Notes: a model not told the origin generated them from the letters alone. Positions 32,720 to 41,741 are shown, numbered from the stretch's first letter. The stretch is 50,153 nucleotides of DNA from CAZHAC01 sp964383855 (GCA_964383855.1 CAYLIP010000013.1:1-50153), one strand, 5' to 3'. Numbers and translations are program-made.

Positions 32720-34727
32720 GACGACCCTCGACGGTGTCCTCCTGGAGATCCTCCGCAACCACTTCATGGGCATCGTCCGCGAGCTTGGGACGGTGATCCG
32801 GAACGCCGCCCATACCGTCTTCGTCAAGGAGACCGCCGACTTCGGCGCCTACTTGGTCAGCCCGGCCGGCGAGGTCTTCATGACTCCCGACGACATGGGC
32901 ATCTTCATCACGATCGGGACGCCGATGGATGGGGCGATTGCCGCCATCACCGACTACAGGGAGGGCGACATCTGCATCACCAACGACCCCGAGGGGTCGC
33001 GAGGGATGGTCACCCACCTGCCCGACTTCTTCATGTGGACGCCGGTCTTCGCGCCCGACCGCCAGCTGCCGATCTGCTTCGCCTTCTGCTTCATCCACTC
33101 AACCGACGTCGGCGGCCTGGTGCCGGGCAGCGTCAGCCCGCTGGCTCGCGACATGTTCGAGGAGGGACTGATCCTGCCCCCGACGCGGCTCGTCCGCGGC
33201 GGCGTCCTCGACGAGGGCCTGCTCCAGATCCTGATGGCCAACACCCGGGTGCCAGACCTGAACTGGGGGGACCTCCGGGCCGAGGTGGCAGCCCTCGAGA
33301 TCAGCCGTCGCCGGATGGCCGAGCTGATCACCGCTTACGGGACCGACGCCGTGGAGCGGGGCATCGCCGGTGTGCTCGATTACTCGGAGCGCCAGGCGCG
33401 CGAGGTGATCGAGGCCATTCCCGATGGCACCTACACATTCGCCGACTACCTGGAGACCGACTTCGGCGGCCGGCCGGGCCTGCCGATCCGGATCAAGGTC
33501 GACCTGGCGGTGCGCGGCTCGGAGATGACGCTCGACTTCTCCGGCACCGACCCGCAGGTGCCGCTCGCCCTGAACCTCGCGACCCATGGAAAGCGAGGCC
33601 ACAACATGGTCGTCCCGGCCCTCGTCAACTACTTCCGCAGCCGTTGCCCGAACATCACCTACAACTCCGGGATGATGCGGCCGGTCGACCTCGTCGCCCC
33701 GCGGGGCAGCCTGCTCAACCCGGAACCCCGAGCGCCGGTCGGAGCGCGCCAGGCGACGATGTTCCGGGTGCCCGAGGTGATCATGGGGGCGCTCGCCCAG
33801 GCCGTCCCCGACCAGGTGCCGGCCTGCGGCGCCGGCCAGGGGGCGATCATGCTCGTCTCCGCGCCGGAGTTCGACACCGGAGCCAATCGGGTCAGCATCC
33901 TGCAGCCGCTGATCGGAGGCTCCGGGGGCCGGGCGGCGGACGACGGCATCGACGGCGTCGACTTCGTCGCCGGGTTCTACAGGAACATCCCGACCGAGGT
34001 TCTCGAACATGACGCGCCGATCCTGGTCGAGCGCTACGCCCTTCGCCAAGATGCCGCCGGTCCCGGTCGCTGGCGCGGGGGCAGCGGGCTCGACTACGCG
34101 GTTCGAGTGCTCTCGCCACGCGCCACGGTCACCTGCCGCGGCATGGACCGAGTTCGCTTCCGCCCCTGGGGCCGGGCAGGCGGCCACGCCGGCAGCCAGG
34201 GCTTTGCGCGGCTCGTGAGGGCGGGGGGCGACGTCCGCGACCTCGGGAAGATCGACCTCGTCGAACTGAACCCGGGCGACGTGCTCGAGATCGGGACCCC
34301 CTGCGGCGGCGGCTTCGGGAGCCCGCTCGACCGCGACCCCCGGCTCGTCCTTCGCGACGTGCTCGACGGCTTCGTGAGCGAGGCGAGCGCCCGCGAGGTC
34401 TACGGAGTCGCCCTCGACGGCGCCACGGTCGACCCCGCCGAGACGGCGGCGCTGCGCGAGTGGCTGCACGCTCAGCGGCCGGTCGCGGCCGAGTTTGCCC
34501 AGGGGCCCGAGCGCGAGGCGTACGAGAACCTCTGGTCCGACGCGCTCCAGGACGCCGTCAACGCCGCCACCTGGGGCCACCCCTCCGGCATCCGCGTGGT
34601 CGTCCGGCAGCTGCTCCAGGCCGAGCTCGGTCGCCGCCTCGACGCCGGCGAAGCGGTGCCACCGGAGAGCGTCGCCGCGATCTGCGCGGAACTTGTGACC
34701 GCCATGCGGCAGCGCCTGTACGGGTGA
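32712..34727 (+). CDS. hyuB: hydantoinase/oxoprolinase subunit B
   Basis: 671 aa from ATG 32712, overlapping the end of hyuA. Family features include LEILRNHFMGIVRELGTVIRNAAHT near the start, CITNDPEGS, IHSTDVGG and the Gly-rich C-terminal PCGGGFGSPLDRDP. It is the catalytic partner of HyuA. A longer open frame begins at 32598 inside hyuA but the canonical N-terminus is at 32712. The stop overlaps the next start as GTGA, linking the hydrolase to the operon. Confidence 0.95.
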   Translation: MSETTLDGVLLEILRNHFMGIVRELGTVIRNAAHTVFVKETADFGAYLVSPAGEVFMTPDDMGIFITIGTPMDGAIAAITDYREGDICITNDPEGSRGMVTHLPDFFMWTPVFAPDRQLPICFAFCFIHSTDVGGLVPGSVSPLARDMFEEGLILPPTRLVRGGVLDEGLLQILMANTRVPDLNWGDLRAEVAALEISRRRMAELITAYGTDAVERGIAGVLDYSERQAREVIEAIPDGTYTFADYLETDFGGRPGLPIRIKVDLAVRGSEMTLDFSGTDPQVPLALNLATHGKRGHNMVVPALVNYFRSRCPNITYNSGMMRPVDLVAPRGSLLNPEPRAPVGARQATMFRVPEVIMGALAQAVPDQVPACGAGQGAIMLVSAPEFDTGANRVSILQPLIGGSGGRAADDGIDGVDFVAGFYRNIPTEVLEHDAPILVERYALRQDAAGPGRWRGGSGLDYAVRVLSPRATVTCRGMDRVRFRPWGRAGGHAGSQGFARLVRAGGDVRDLGKIDLVELNPGDVLEIGTPCGGGFGSPLDRDPRLVLRDVLDGFVSEASAREVYGVALDGATVDPAETAALREWLHAQRPVAAEFAQGPEREAYENLWSDALQDAVNAATWGHPSGIRVVVRQLLQAELGRRLDAGEAVPPESVAAICAELVTAMRQRLYG

Positions 34728-35446
34728 GCGAGCGGCGGCCGCTCCTGCTCTCGCACGGCGTCATCGAGAGCGGGGCGTCGTGGGCGCAGGCGGCATCGCT
34801 GCTGGCCGGGCGATTCCAGGTCGTCGCTCACGACGGCCGCGGGCGCGGCCAGGCTCCGATACCGGAGGGCGCCTTCACCTATGCCGACCTCGCCGAGGAC
34901 GTCGAGGCGCTGGCCAGGGCGCGAGGCTTCGACCGCTTCTTCCACGCCGGCCACTCGATGGGCGGCCGCGTGGCCCTCGAGCACGCCCTCGCCCATCCCC
35001 ACAGCGTGCGCGCGATCGCGGTCATCTCGGCCCGGGCGGAAGCGCCCGACGCGGCCGGCCGCGACCGGCTCAGGACCCAGGCGGAGAAGGCCCGACGCCT
35101 GGGCGCGGGCGAGGCCATCGACATGTGGACCCACCCCGGCGAGGCCCACTTCGCTCGCGTCCGCCAGATCAGCGCAAGCAACTCCGCTGAGGGGACGGCG
35201 ATGGCGCTCGAGGCGCTGGCCGCCGCCGACTCTCTCCTGCCCCGGCTCGCCGAGCTGAGCACGCCCGTCCTCGTCATCGCCGGCGATCAGGACGCCGCCT
35301 ACGTTGGCTCGGCGCGCCGCATGGTCGAGGCCATTCCCCGCGCCGAACTTCGCATCCTTGCCGGCATCGGCCACTTTCCGAACCTCGAATGCCCGGAGCT
35401 GCTCGCTGAGATCCTGGGCGAATTCTTCGACCGCCATTCCGCCTGA
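34724..35446 (+). CDS. alpha/beta hydrolase
   Basis: 240 aa from GTG 34724. LLLSHGVIESGASW (oxyanion loop), nucleophile GHSMGG with S78, acid in VIAGDQDAAYV, His in GIGHFPNLE: a complete catalytic triad. Translational coupling to hyuB suggests that it acts on the product or a precursor of the cyclic-amide hydrolysis. N-formylmaleamate deformylase (NicD) and related amidases have this fold, but the match is only at fold level. Confidence 0.85.
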   Translation: MSERRPLLLSHGVIESGASWAQAASLLAGRFQVVAHDGRGRGQAPIPEGAFTYADLAEDVEALARARGFDRFFHAGHSMGGRVALEHALAHPHSVRAIAVISARAEAPDAAGRDRLRTQAEKARRLGAGEAIDMWTHPGEAHFARVRQISASNSAEGTAMALEALAAADSLLPRLAELSTPVLVIAGDQDAAYVGSARRMVEAIPRAELRILAGIGHFPNLECPELLAEILGEFFDRHSA

Positions 35447-35459
35447 CAGAACGCGTTTC

Positions 35460-35488
35460 TTGACCGCGAAACCGGCCCTCCATACGAT
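35460..35488 (+). promoter_or_regulatory. sigma70-type promoter of the ABC substrate-binding gene
   Basis: TTGACC (35460-35465), exactly 17 bp, TACGAT (35483-35488). Transcription would start near 35495, giving a leader of about 40 nt that contains GGAGGAG before ATG 35536. Confidence 0.7.
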
Positions 35489-35535
35489 GGTTCCGCCGCC
35501 CGATCCAGGGCGAGGCTGACGGAGGAGACGAGAAC

Positions 35536-36780
35536 ATGCCTCGAACCCCGCGCGCCCTCGGTGCCGCCTTGCTGGCGGGCGCCGTCGTGCTCGCCGCCTG
35601 CGGCGGCTCCAGCTCGAACCAGTCGCAGGAGTCGGGCCCGATCAAGATCGGCTTCATCGTCCCCCTGACCGGCGTCTTCGCGCCCAACGGCCAGGACGAG
35701 CAGGACGGCTGGAACCTGGCGGTGAAGGAGATGGGCGACACGGTCGCCGGCCGCAAGATCCAGACCACCTTCACGGACGATGCCGCCGACCCCAACCAGG
35801 GCCTGACCGACGCCAAGCAACTGGTCGAGAACCAGGGCGTGGACCTCATGATCGGCCCGCTGGCGGCCAACGTCGGCCTTGCCGTTCGAAGCTACGTCGC
35901 CAGCAGCGGCGTCCCGACCCTCTACATAAGCGCCTGCTCGGTCGAGCTGGCGACCTCGCAGAAGACGCCCAACCTGGTCATGACGGGTTGGACCTGCGAC
36001 CAGCCGACCCTCAACTTCGGCAAGTACGTGTACGAAAAGCTCGGCTACCACCACGTGACGACCATCGGCATGGACTACGCCTTCGGCTGGCAGGTCACAG
36101 GCGGCTTCACGAGCACCTTCACGGCCGCCGGCGGGAAGATCGACAAGCAGATCTGGGCCCCGATCAACGCACCCGACTACAGCCCCTACGTGGCCCAGAT
36201 CCCCAAGGACACGCAGGCCGTGTTCGACCTCGCCGCGGGGACGGCGGCGCTCCGCTTCGTCGACGCCTACAAGGGCCTCGGGCTGAAGGGCAAGATCCCG
36301 CTCATCGGGGCCGGGACGCTGAGCGACTACTCCGTGCTCCGCTCCATGGACCCCAGCAGCATCATCGACACCATCACCGTCCTGCAGTACGCCGACGGCA
36401 TCGACACGCCCGAAAACCAGAAGTTCGTCACCGCCTACCGGGCCGCCACCGGCAAGTTCCCGTCCTACTACGCCGAGACCGCGTATGCCACGTACAAGCT
36501 GATCTACTCGGTCCTGAACAAGCGCAGCGGCAAGGTCAAGGACCATGCGTCGGTCGTCAAGGACCTGAAGACGACCACCTTCCAGGCGCCGCGCGGTCCG
36601 GTCTCGATCAACGCCGACACCAACTCGCCGGTCCAGAACATCTACATCCGCAAGGTCGCGATGGTGAACGGAGCCATGCGCAACGTCGTCGTGGACACCA
36701 TCAAGTCGAGCACGCCCTGGGGTCCGCTGCCGAAGAGCAAGTGGGAGGCGCAGGCGCCCAAGTACGCGCGCGAAGGATGA
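35536..36780 (+). CDS. branched-chain-type ABC transporter substrate-binding lipoprotein
   Basis: 414 aa. Lipoprotein signal ALLAGAVVLAACGG with the lipidated Cys at 22, then a Ser/Asn linker and a Peripla_BP_6 (LivJ/LivK-like) fold beginning IKIGFIVPLTGVFAPNGQDEQDG. Such receptors bind amino acids, amides, urea or aromatic acids outside the membrane and deliver them to LivHMGF. The livG and livF ATPase genes lie 13 kb away in the window. It has its own promoter and a strong RBS. Ligand unknown, possibly the compound degraded by this cluster. Confidence 0.9.
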   Translation: MPRTPRALGAALLAGAVVLAACGGSSSNQSQESGPIKIGFIVPLTGVFAPNGQDEQDGWNLAVKEMGDTVAGRKIQTTFTDDAADPNQGLTDAKQLVENQGVDLMIGPLAANVGLAVRSYVASSGVPTLYISACSVELATSQKTPNLVMTGWTCDQPTLNFGKYVYEKLGYHHVTTIGMDYAFGWQVTGGFTSTFTAAGGKIDKQIWAPINAPDYSPYVAQIPKDTQAVFDLAAGTAALRFVDAYKGLGLKGKIPLIGAGTLSDYSVLRSMDPSSIIDTITVLQYADGIDTPENQKFVTAYRAATGKFPSYYAETAYATYKLIYSVLNKRSGKVKDHASVVKDLKTTTFQAPRGPVSINADTNSPVQNIYIRKVAMVNGAMRNVVVDTIKSSTPWGPLPKSKWEAQAPKYAREG

Positions 36781-36877
36781 CGCGCTGAGCCGGCCGGCGC
36801 CCGGCGCCCCGGAGGCCGCCGGACTCCGCCTGCTCGGTCATTCCGACCTCGACGGCCACGGCAACGGCGGCGAGGGC

Positions 36878-38011
36878 ATGGGCCTGGTCGCCCGCGGTGG
36901 CCGGCGGCTGCTCTACGTGGCTCACGAATCGGCGCCGGTCAACTTCACGATCGTCGACGTGAGCGACCCCCGAAGCCCGCGGGTGGCCGAACAGGTCGAG
37001 CTGCCCCACCCCGAGGTGCGCTCGAACTCTTTGTGCGTGGCCGGCTCCGGCGAGCTGATGGCGGTCGCCTACCAGGTCGCCCGGCCCGGACTCCAGCCCG
37101 CCGGAGTCGAGCTCTTCGACCTGAGCGACCCCCTGGCCCCACGCTCGGCGGGCTTCTTTGACACCTCGGGGCCGCACTCGGGCGGCGCGCACTTCGTCTG
37201 GGTGTCCGGCGAACTCCTGTACGCCGCGACCGGGATGCCCGATTTCGTGCCGGCCCACCAGAAGGACGACCAGCTGGTCCTGGTGCTCGACATCGCCGAC
37301 CCGGGGCGGCCGCGCGAGGCGGGGCGGTGGTGGCTGCCGGGCACGGGCGCCGGCGACTCCGAGCCGCCTCCGCGGCGGCACCCCAGGCACGACAGCGGGT
37401 TTCGAGCCCACAACGTCAACGTCTATCCCGAGCGCCCCGACCGCGCCTACGTCGGCTACCTGGACGCCGGTGTCCTCGTCCTCGACATCGCCGACCTGGC
37501 CCGGCCCCGGCTGGTCTCCCGCCTCGACTACCACCCGCCCCTGCCCGGCTTCACCCACACCGTGCTGCCGCTGCCCGGCCGGGGCCTGCTCGCGGTGACC
37601 GACGAGGCGGTCACCGACGGCTGCCAGGACCATCCCAAGATGACCTGGCTGATGGATGGTTCGGACGAGACCAACATCGTGCCCATCGCCACCCTGCCGC
37701 TGCCTCCGGCAGAGGACTTCTGCGGCCGCGGCGGCCGCTTCGGCTCGCACAACCTGCACGAGAACGACCCCTCACCCACGGCCTGGCACTCAGAGGACGA
37801 GCTGATCGGCGCCTTCTTCAGCGCCGGCATCCGCCTCTTCGACATCCGCAACCCCTTCCAGCCGCGCGAGATCGCACACTTCGTGCCCGCGCCGCCACCG
37901 GGGTCGCCGGCGGGCAGCATCCAGATCAACGACGTCTACGCCGACGAACGCGGCCTCCTCTACGCGGTCGACCGCTTCACCGGCGGCCTCTACATCCTGG
38001 AGCGGACCTGA
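36878..38011 (+). CDS. LVIVD-repeat beta-propeller-like protein
   Basis: 377 aa from ATG 36878. Repeated segments of the form (V/L)xIxD(V/L)(S/A)DPxxPR (IVDVSDPRSPRVAE, LFDLSDPLAPRSAG, VLDIADPGRPREAG, VLDIADLARPRLVS, LFDIRNPFQPREIA) mark the LVIVD family, likely a propeller. The conserved N-terminal block LLGHSDLDGHGNGGEGMGL begins upstream of this ATG in the same frame, so the true start is probably earlier. No ATG/GTG/TTG is available; a CTG at 36785 with AAGGA 7 nt upstream is a candidate. No signal peptide is visible. Function unknown. Confidence 0.75.
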   Translation: MGLVARGGRRLLYVAHESAPVNFTIVDVSDPRSPRVAEQVELPHPEVRSNSLCVAGSGELMAVAYQVARPGLQPAGVELFDLSDPLAPRSAGFFDTSGPHSGGAHFVWVSGELLYAATGMPDFVPAHQKDDQLVLVLDIADPGRPREAGRWWLPGTGAGDSEPPPRRHPRHDSGFRAHNVNVYPERPDRAYVGYLDAGVLVLDIADLARPRLVSRLDYHPPLPGFTHTVLPLPGRGLLAVTDEAVTDGCQDHPKMTWLMDGSDETNIVPIATLPLPPAEDFCGRGGRFGSHNLHENDPSPTAWHSEDELIGAFFSAGIRLFDIRNPFQPREIAHFVPAPPPGSPAGSIQINDVYADERGLLYAVDRFTGGLYILERT

Positions 38012-38035
38012 CCTGCCGGCTCCGAGGGGCGCGTC

Positions 38036-39238
38036 TCAGCCGGGTCCGACCTGGCTGTCGCCCGGGCTGCGGAGGCCGAAGCGGAGGAACTGGTCGGAGG
38101 GGTCGACGGCGGCCCCGGACTGGTAGCGCTCGCCCATCGCCCGTGAGCGCTCGACCAGCCCCCGGCCGAGCTCGAGCTGGCCCGGCGCCCAGCGTGCCAG
38201 GGCCGCATCGACGTCGCCGCCGGCGGCCTCCAGCGCCGACGCCAGGGCCCAGGCGTCGGCGGCCGCCTTGGCCGTCCCCGCGGCGGCGTGCGGCCGGGCG
38301 ACGAAGGCTGCGTCCCCGGTGAGGCAGACCCGGCCCAGGGCCATCCGCGGCACCGTCACGTCGACCACCTGCTGGACGAAGGGATCGGCCACGCCGGTCA
38401 CCAGCTCGGCGATCACCGGCGGCAGCCGGCCGGCCGCATGGTGGAGCTCGGTGACCTGGCCGTCCGCGACCATTCCCGGCGGCACCGATAGATCGCGATG
38501 CACGCCGTCGCGATCGGTCATCAGCGCGTCGAGCGGCGGCCCGGGATCGACGTTGCGGTACCAGACGAAGTTCATCAGCCGGTCGCCCACGGCCACCGAT
38601 CCGTCGGCGGCCGGGATCGGGTAGGTCAGGATGTGGCTGTCGCCCGTCCAGTGATAGACGATGGCGTCGCCGAGCACCGTTCGCGCCCCCTCGCTCAGGT
38701 CGGCCTCGGGCAGGATGCCCCGCCACCCGACATACCCCGAGTAGACCGGCCGGCACTCCGGCAGGATGACCGCGCGCGTGGTCGAATGGGCGCCATCCGC
38801 CCCCACCAGAAGATCGGCCGCGACCGGCTCGCCGCCGAAGTCCGCCCGCACGCCGCCCGGCTCCGGCTCGAGGCCGCGGAGCGCCCGGCCAAGGTGGTAG
38901 CGGGCGGCCGGAAAGGCTTCGCGGAGCGCTCGGTAGAGCGTGTTCCAGCCGGTGAATCGATAGGCGCATGGCTCGGCGTGGAGAACCGAGCCGCCGGCAT
39001 CCAGGTACATCCAGCGCGACGTCCCCGTGCTGATGGCCGCCAGCCTCAAGCCGCGCCGCTCCACCAGGTAGCGGACGGTCAGGGGATGGACGACGATCCC
39101 GACGCCGCGTCCCAGCAGCTCGGACGCCGAGCGCTCGAAGACTTGCACGTCGCACCCGGCCTCGGCGAGCAGCACGGCGGCGGTCAGCCCGCCCAGGGAT
39201 CCTCCCGCGATTGCCACGCGGACGCGCTCACCGGCCAT
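38036..39238 (-). CDS. FAD-dependent aromatic-type monooxygenase
   Basis: 400 aa, group A flavoprotein hydroxylase fold. GxGxxG-like AIAGGSLGGL (10-19), the DG motif VGADGAHST and the GD motif CLTGDAAFVARPHAAAGT are all present. MNFVWYRNV and the overall layout resemble 2,6-dihydroxypyridine 3-monooxygenase and 6-hydroxynicotinate-type enzymes rather than UbiH. It would hydroxylate an activated ring with NAD(P)H and O2. It diverges from IclR across a repeat array, so it is probably the main IclR target. Confidence 0.85.
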   Translation of the reverse strand: MAGERVRVAIAGGSLGGLTAAVLLAEAGCDVQVFERSASELLGRGVGIVVHPLTVRYLVERRGLRLAAISTGTSRWMYLDAGGSVLHAEPCAYRFTGWNTLYRALREAFPAARYHLGRALRGLEPEPGGVRADFGGEPVAADLLVGADGAHSTTRAVILPECRPVYSGYVGWRGILPEADLSEGARTVLGDAIVYHWTGDSHILTYPIPAADGSVAVGDRLMNFVWYRNVDPGPPLDALMTDRDGVHRDLSVPPGMVADGQVTELHHAAGRLPPVIAELVTGVADPFVQQVVDVTVPRMALGRVCLTGDAAFVARPHAAAGTAKAAADAWALASALEAAGGDVDAALARWAPGQLELGRGLVERSRAMGERYQSGAAVDPSDQFLRFGLRSPGDSQVGPG

Positions 39239-39276
39239 CGATCACCTTCCTCCTCAGTCTCCCGCGGGCCGCCTTG

Positions 39277-39324
39277 CATGATCGCGCCATGATCACGCTC
39301 GATGATCCCGCGCCATGATCGCGC
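39277..39324. promoter_or_regulatory. array of 11-bp repeats between the monooxygenase and iclR genes
   Basis: CATGATCGCGC (39277-39287), CATGATCACGC (39288-39298), GATGATCCCGC (39301-39311), CATGATCGCGC (39314-39324): four near-identical units spaced 11-13 bp, in helical phase. Likely operator for the divergent IclR regulator. The -10 of iclR is probably TAGGAT with TGA extension (39354-39359), 9 nt before its ATG. Confidence 0.7.
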
Positions 39325-39368
39325 ACGGTTGGGGCGACGAGCCGGGCCGCTGATAGGATCACCGGGAC

Positions 39369-40154
39369 ATGGTTGAGTCCGCCGACCGAGTGCTGCGTGT
39401 GCTCGAGTCGTTCGGTCCGGGTGAGCGCGACGTGAGCCTGGGCGAGATCGCCGAGCGCCTGAACCTCCCCAAGAGCTCGGTCCACCGGCTGCTGGCGACG
39501 CTGATCGGTCATCAGTTCGTCGAGCGCAATCCCGAGACCCGCCGCTACCGGCTGGGCATCCGCCTCTTCGAGCTCGGCTCGGCGGCGATCCACGAGCGGG
39601 GGCTCCACAGCGCCGCCCACCCGGCCCTCGAGGAGCTCTCCAGGAACACCGGCGAGACGTGCCACCTGGCCGTCCTCTCCGGCACCGAGGCGGTCTACGT
39701 GTCGAAGCTGGACGGACCCTCGAGCATCATCATGTCCTCACGCGTCGGCGGCCGCGCCCCCTGCCACGCCACCAGCATCGGCAAGGTGCTCACGGCGTGG
39801 GCCGGCGAGGACCTCTTCCGGCTGCTCTGCAGCCGGCCGCTCCGGCCCTACACCCCTCACACCATCCCCACCGTCAAGGCCTTCGAGGCCGAGCTGGCGC
39901 GGGTTCGCGAACAGGGCTACGCCCTCGACCTCGAGGAGTTCGAGGAGGGGCTGCGCTGCATCGCCGCGCCGGTCCGCGACCACAGCGGCCGCGTCGTCGC
40001 GGCGCTCGGCATCGCCGGACCCCGGCGGCGGTTCGAGGACTCGCAGCTGGCGGCGCTGGTGCCGATCGTGGTCGAGGCCGCCGGCCAGCTGTCGCGCAAC
40101 CTCGGCTACGTCGACCGGCACCACCCGGTTCCGGCGGTCGGCGCCGCCGGGTAG
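39369..40154 (+). CDS. IclR-family transcriptional regulator
   Basis: 261 aa. N-terminal winged HTH (ADRVLRVLESFG..., LNLPKSSVHRLLATLIGHQFV) and the C-terminal GAF-like effector domain with HLAVLSGTEAVYVSK, GRAPCHATSIGKVLTAW and LDLEEFEEGLRCIAAPV, all family-typical. IclR proteins control aromatic, amino-acid and uronate catabolism. It is encoded 3 bp before the M24 enzyme gene and divergent from the FAD monooxygenase, so all three probably belong to one regulon. Confidence 0.95.
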   Translation: MVESADRVLRVLESFGPGERDVSLGEIAERLNLPKSSVHRLLATLIGHQFVERNPETRRYRLGIRLFELGSAAIHERGLHSAAHPALEELSRNTGETCHLAVLSGTEAVYVSKLDGPSSIIMSSRVGGRAPCHATSIGKVLTAWAGEDLFRLLCSRPLRPYTPHTIPTVKAFEAELARVREQGYALDLEEFEEGLRCIAAPVRDHSGRVVAALGIAGPRRRFEDSQLAALVPIVVEAAGQLSRNLGYVDRHHPVPAVGAAG

Positions 40155-40157
40155 ATC

Positions 40158-41402
40158 GTGCCCGGGGTCCGTTCCGACCTGGGGCAGTTCGCCCACGGCC
40201 AGTTCCGCGTCGACTACGAGGACCGTCCCGACTTCGCCCGCCTGCGCGATAAGAAGATCGCGCGCGCTCGCCAGGCGATGCGCGAGGCCGCGCTCGACGC
40301 TTTGCTGCTGTGGAAGATCGAGAACGTCCGCTATGTGAGCGGGCTGCGCCCGCAGATCATCGCCGGCAAGAGCGCGCTGCTGAACGGCTGCCTGCTCACC
40401 CCGGACGCCGCGCCCATCCTGCTCGCCTCGGGCGGCGAGGTCCAGCGCGCCCGGGTGGTCATGCCCTGGATCGAGGAGATCCACGCCGTTCCCATCATGG
40501 AGGCGCGCGGCCTGGTCCGGGGCGCCGTCGAGCAGGTGATCGGGCCGGTGCTGCGCCGCCACGGGCTGGCGAGCGCTCGCATCGGGCTCGACGAGTCCGG
40601 CTTCGCGCTCGTGGAAGCGGTCGGGGAGCTGCTGCCCGGCGTCCAGCTGGCTGACGGCGATGCCGCCATGCAGGCGGCGCGGCGCATCAAGATGCCCGAG
40701 GAGATCGCGCTTATGGAGGAGGCGGCGGCGATCGCCGAGGCCGTCACGCAGTCGGCGATCGACGCCGTCAGGCCCGGGGTCAGGGAGACGGACGTCGTGG
40801 CCGAGGCGATGCACACGCTGTTCCGCCTGGGCGGCGAGCAGGCGCATGTCGACACCCCCTTCGTCGCCTCCGGCGAGCACATGGCCCCGCCCAACCGCAT
40901 TCCGTCGGACAAGATCATCCGCGAGGGTGACCTCGTCTTCATCGACATCGGAGCCGGGTGGGCGGGGTACTGGGGCGACATGGGCCGCACGGTCGTCTGC
41001 GGCCGCCCCTCGCCTCGTCAGCAGGAGGTCTACACCGCGGTCCACGAGGCGCTGGCGGCGGCGACGAGGAGCCTGCGCGCCGGCAGCACCAACGACGACG
41101 TCGCCGCCGCCGTCCGCGAGGTGGCCTCCCGGCACGGCCTCGGCGACAACTTCATCAGCCTCTTCATCGGGCACGGCGTGGGCATGGGTTCGAACGAGCC
41201 CCCCTACATCGGTGAGGACCTGCCCGGGGCGGAGACGGTCGTGCTCCAGGAGGGCATGACCTTCGCGGTCGAACCGCTGATCTGGGTCCCCGGAGTGCGC
41301 GGCGGCGCCGGTGTCCGCCTCGAGGACACGATCCTGGTCACCGCCGAGGGTGGCCGGCCGCTGACTCGAACCGCCTTCGACGACCGCCTGCTGCTCGGTT
41401 GA
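40158..41402 (+). CDS. M24-family (Xaa-Pro peptidase/creatinase fold) enzyme
   Basis: 414 aa from GTG 40158. The pita-bread domain retains all five metal ligands of aminopeptidase P: D263, D274, H339, E372 and E389 (FIDIGAGWAGYWGDMGRT, GHGVG, VEPLI, RLEDT). The N-terminal domain (1-170) is of creatinase_N type. Metal-binding residues favour a dinuclear peptidase or amidase; true creatinases lack some of these ligands. In a catabolic operon it may cleave an amide or imide intermediate. Confidence 0.9.
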   Translation: MPGVRSDLGQFAHGQFRVDYEDRPDFARLRDKKIARARQAMREAALDALLLWKIENVRYVSGLRPQIIAGKSALLNGCLLTPDAAPILLASGGEVQRARVVMPWIEEIHAVPIMEARGLVRGAVEQVIGPVLRRHGLASARIGLDESGFALVEAVGELLPGVQLADGDAAMQAARRIKMPEEIALMEEAAAIAEAVTQSAIDAVRPGVRETDVVAEAMHTLFRLGGEQAHVDTPFVASGEHMAPPNRIPSDKIIREGDLVFIDIGAGWAGYWGDMGRTVVCGRPSPRQQEVYTAVHEALAAATRSLRAGSTNDDVAAAVREVASRHGLGDNFISLFIGHGVGMGSNEPPYIGEDLPGAETVVLQEGMTFAVEPLIWVPGVRGGAGVRLEDTILVTAEGGRPLTRTAFDDRLLLG

Positions 41403-41481
41403 GGCGAGGGGGCCTCGCCTCCCCTCCGTCGCCGCTGCGCGGAGCCACCTCAATACCGGATAGGCGCGGAGAATTTGAGTC

Positions 41482-41558
41482 GTCCACACCTCCCAGCCAA
41501 ATGGGGAGACTTGGGGCGGTCCACACCTCCCCACCAAGTGGGAGGAGACTTCGGGCCG
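41482..41558. repeat. two tandem copies of a 37-40 bp repeat
   Basis: GTCCACACCTCCC...TGGGGAGACTTGGGG (from 41482) is followed by GTCCACACCTCCCC...TGGGAGGAGACTTCGGG (from 41520). A weaker third version may precede at about 41450. The unit contains a CTCCC/GGGAG hairpin. It lies between the M24 gene and the scaffold gap; multi-copy repeats of this kind could explain the assembly break. Confidence 0.6.
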
Positions 41559-41741
41559 TCAGCGCTCCACCGCCACCGTCCTCCCCNNNNNNNNNNNNNN
41601 NNNNNNNNNNNNNNNNNNNNNNNNNNNNNNNNNNNNNNNNNNNNNNNNNNNNNNNNNNNNNNNNNNNNNNNNNNNNNNNNNNNNNNCACCAAGTGGGAGG
41701 AGACTTCGGGCCGTCAGCGCTCCACCGCCACCGTCCTCCCC
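41532..41741. other. 100-N scaffold gap flanked by an exact 55-nt duplication
   Basis: Ns fill 41587-41686 (100). The 55 nt at 41532-41586 are identical to 41687-41741. An exact 55-nt end overlap joined by 100 Ns is what a de Bruijn assembler with k=55 produces when it scaffolds two contigs that share a k-mer. The gap is probably artificial, or it hides extra repeat copies. The right-hand copy includes the last codons of the Gfo/Idh/MocA gene. Confidence 0.9.

Noticed and set aside
33099..34580. Long minus-strand open frame (493 codons)
   Set aside because: Antisense to hyuB; no recognisable protein features.
40158..41402. Assignment as true creatinase
   Set aside because: All five metal ligands of aminopeptidase P-type enzymes are retained, whereas creatinase works without metal; only the fold is shared.
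39738..41537. Long minus-strand open frame (599 codons)
   Set aside because: Antisense to the IclR and M24 genes, both of which have full family motifs and catalytic residues.
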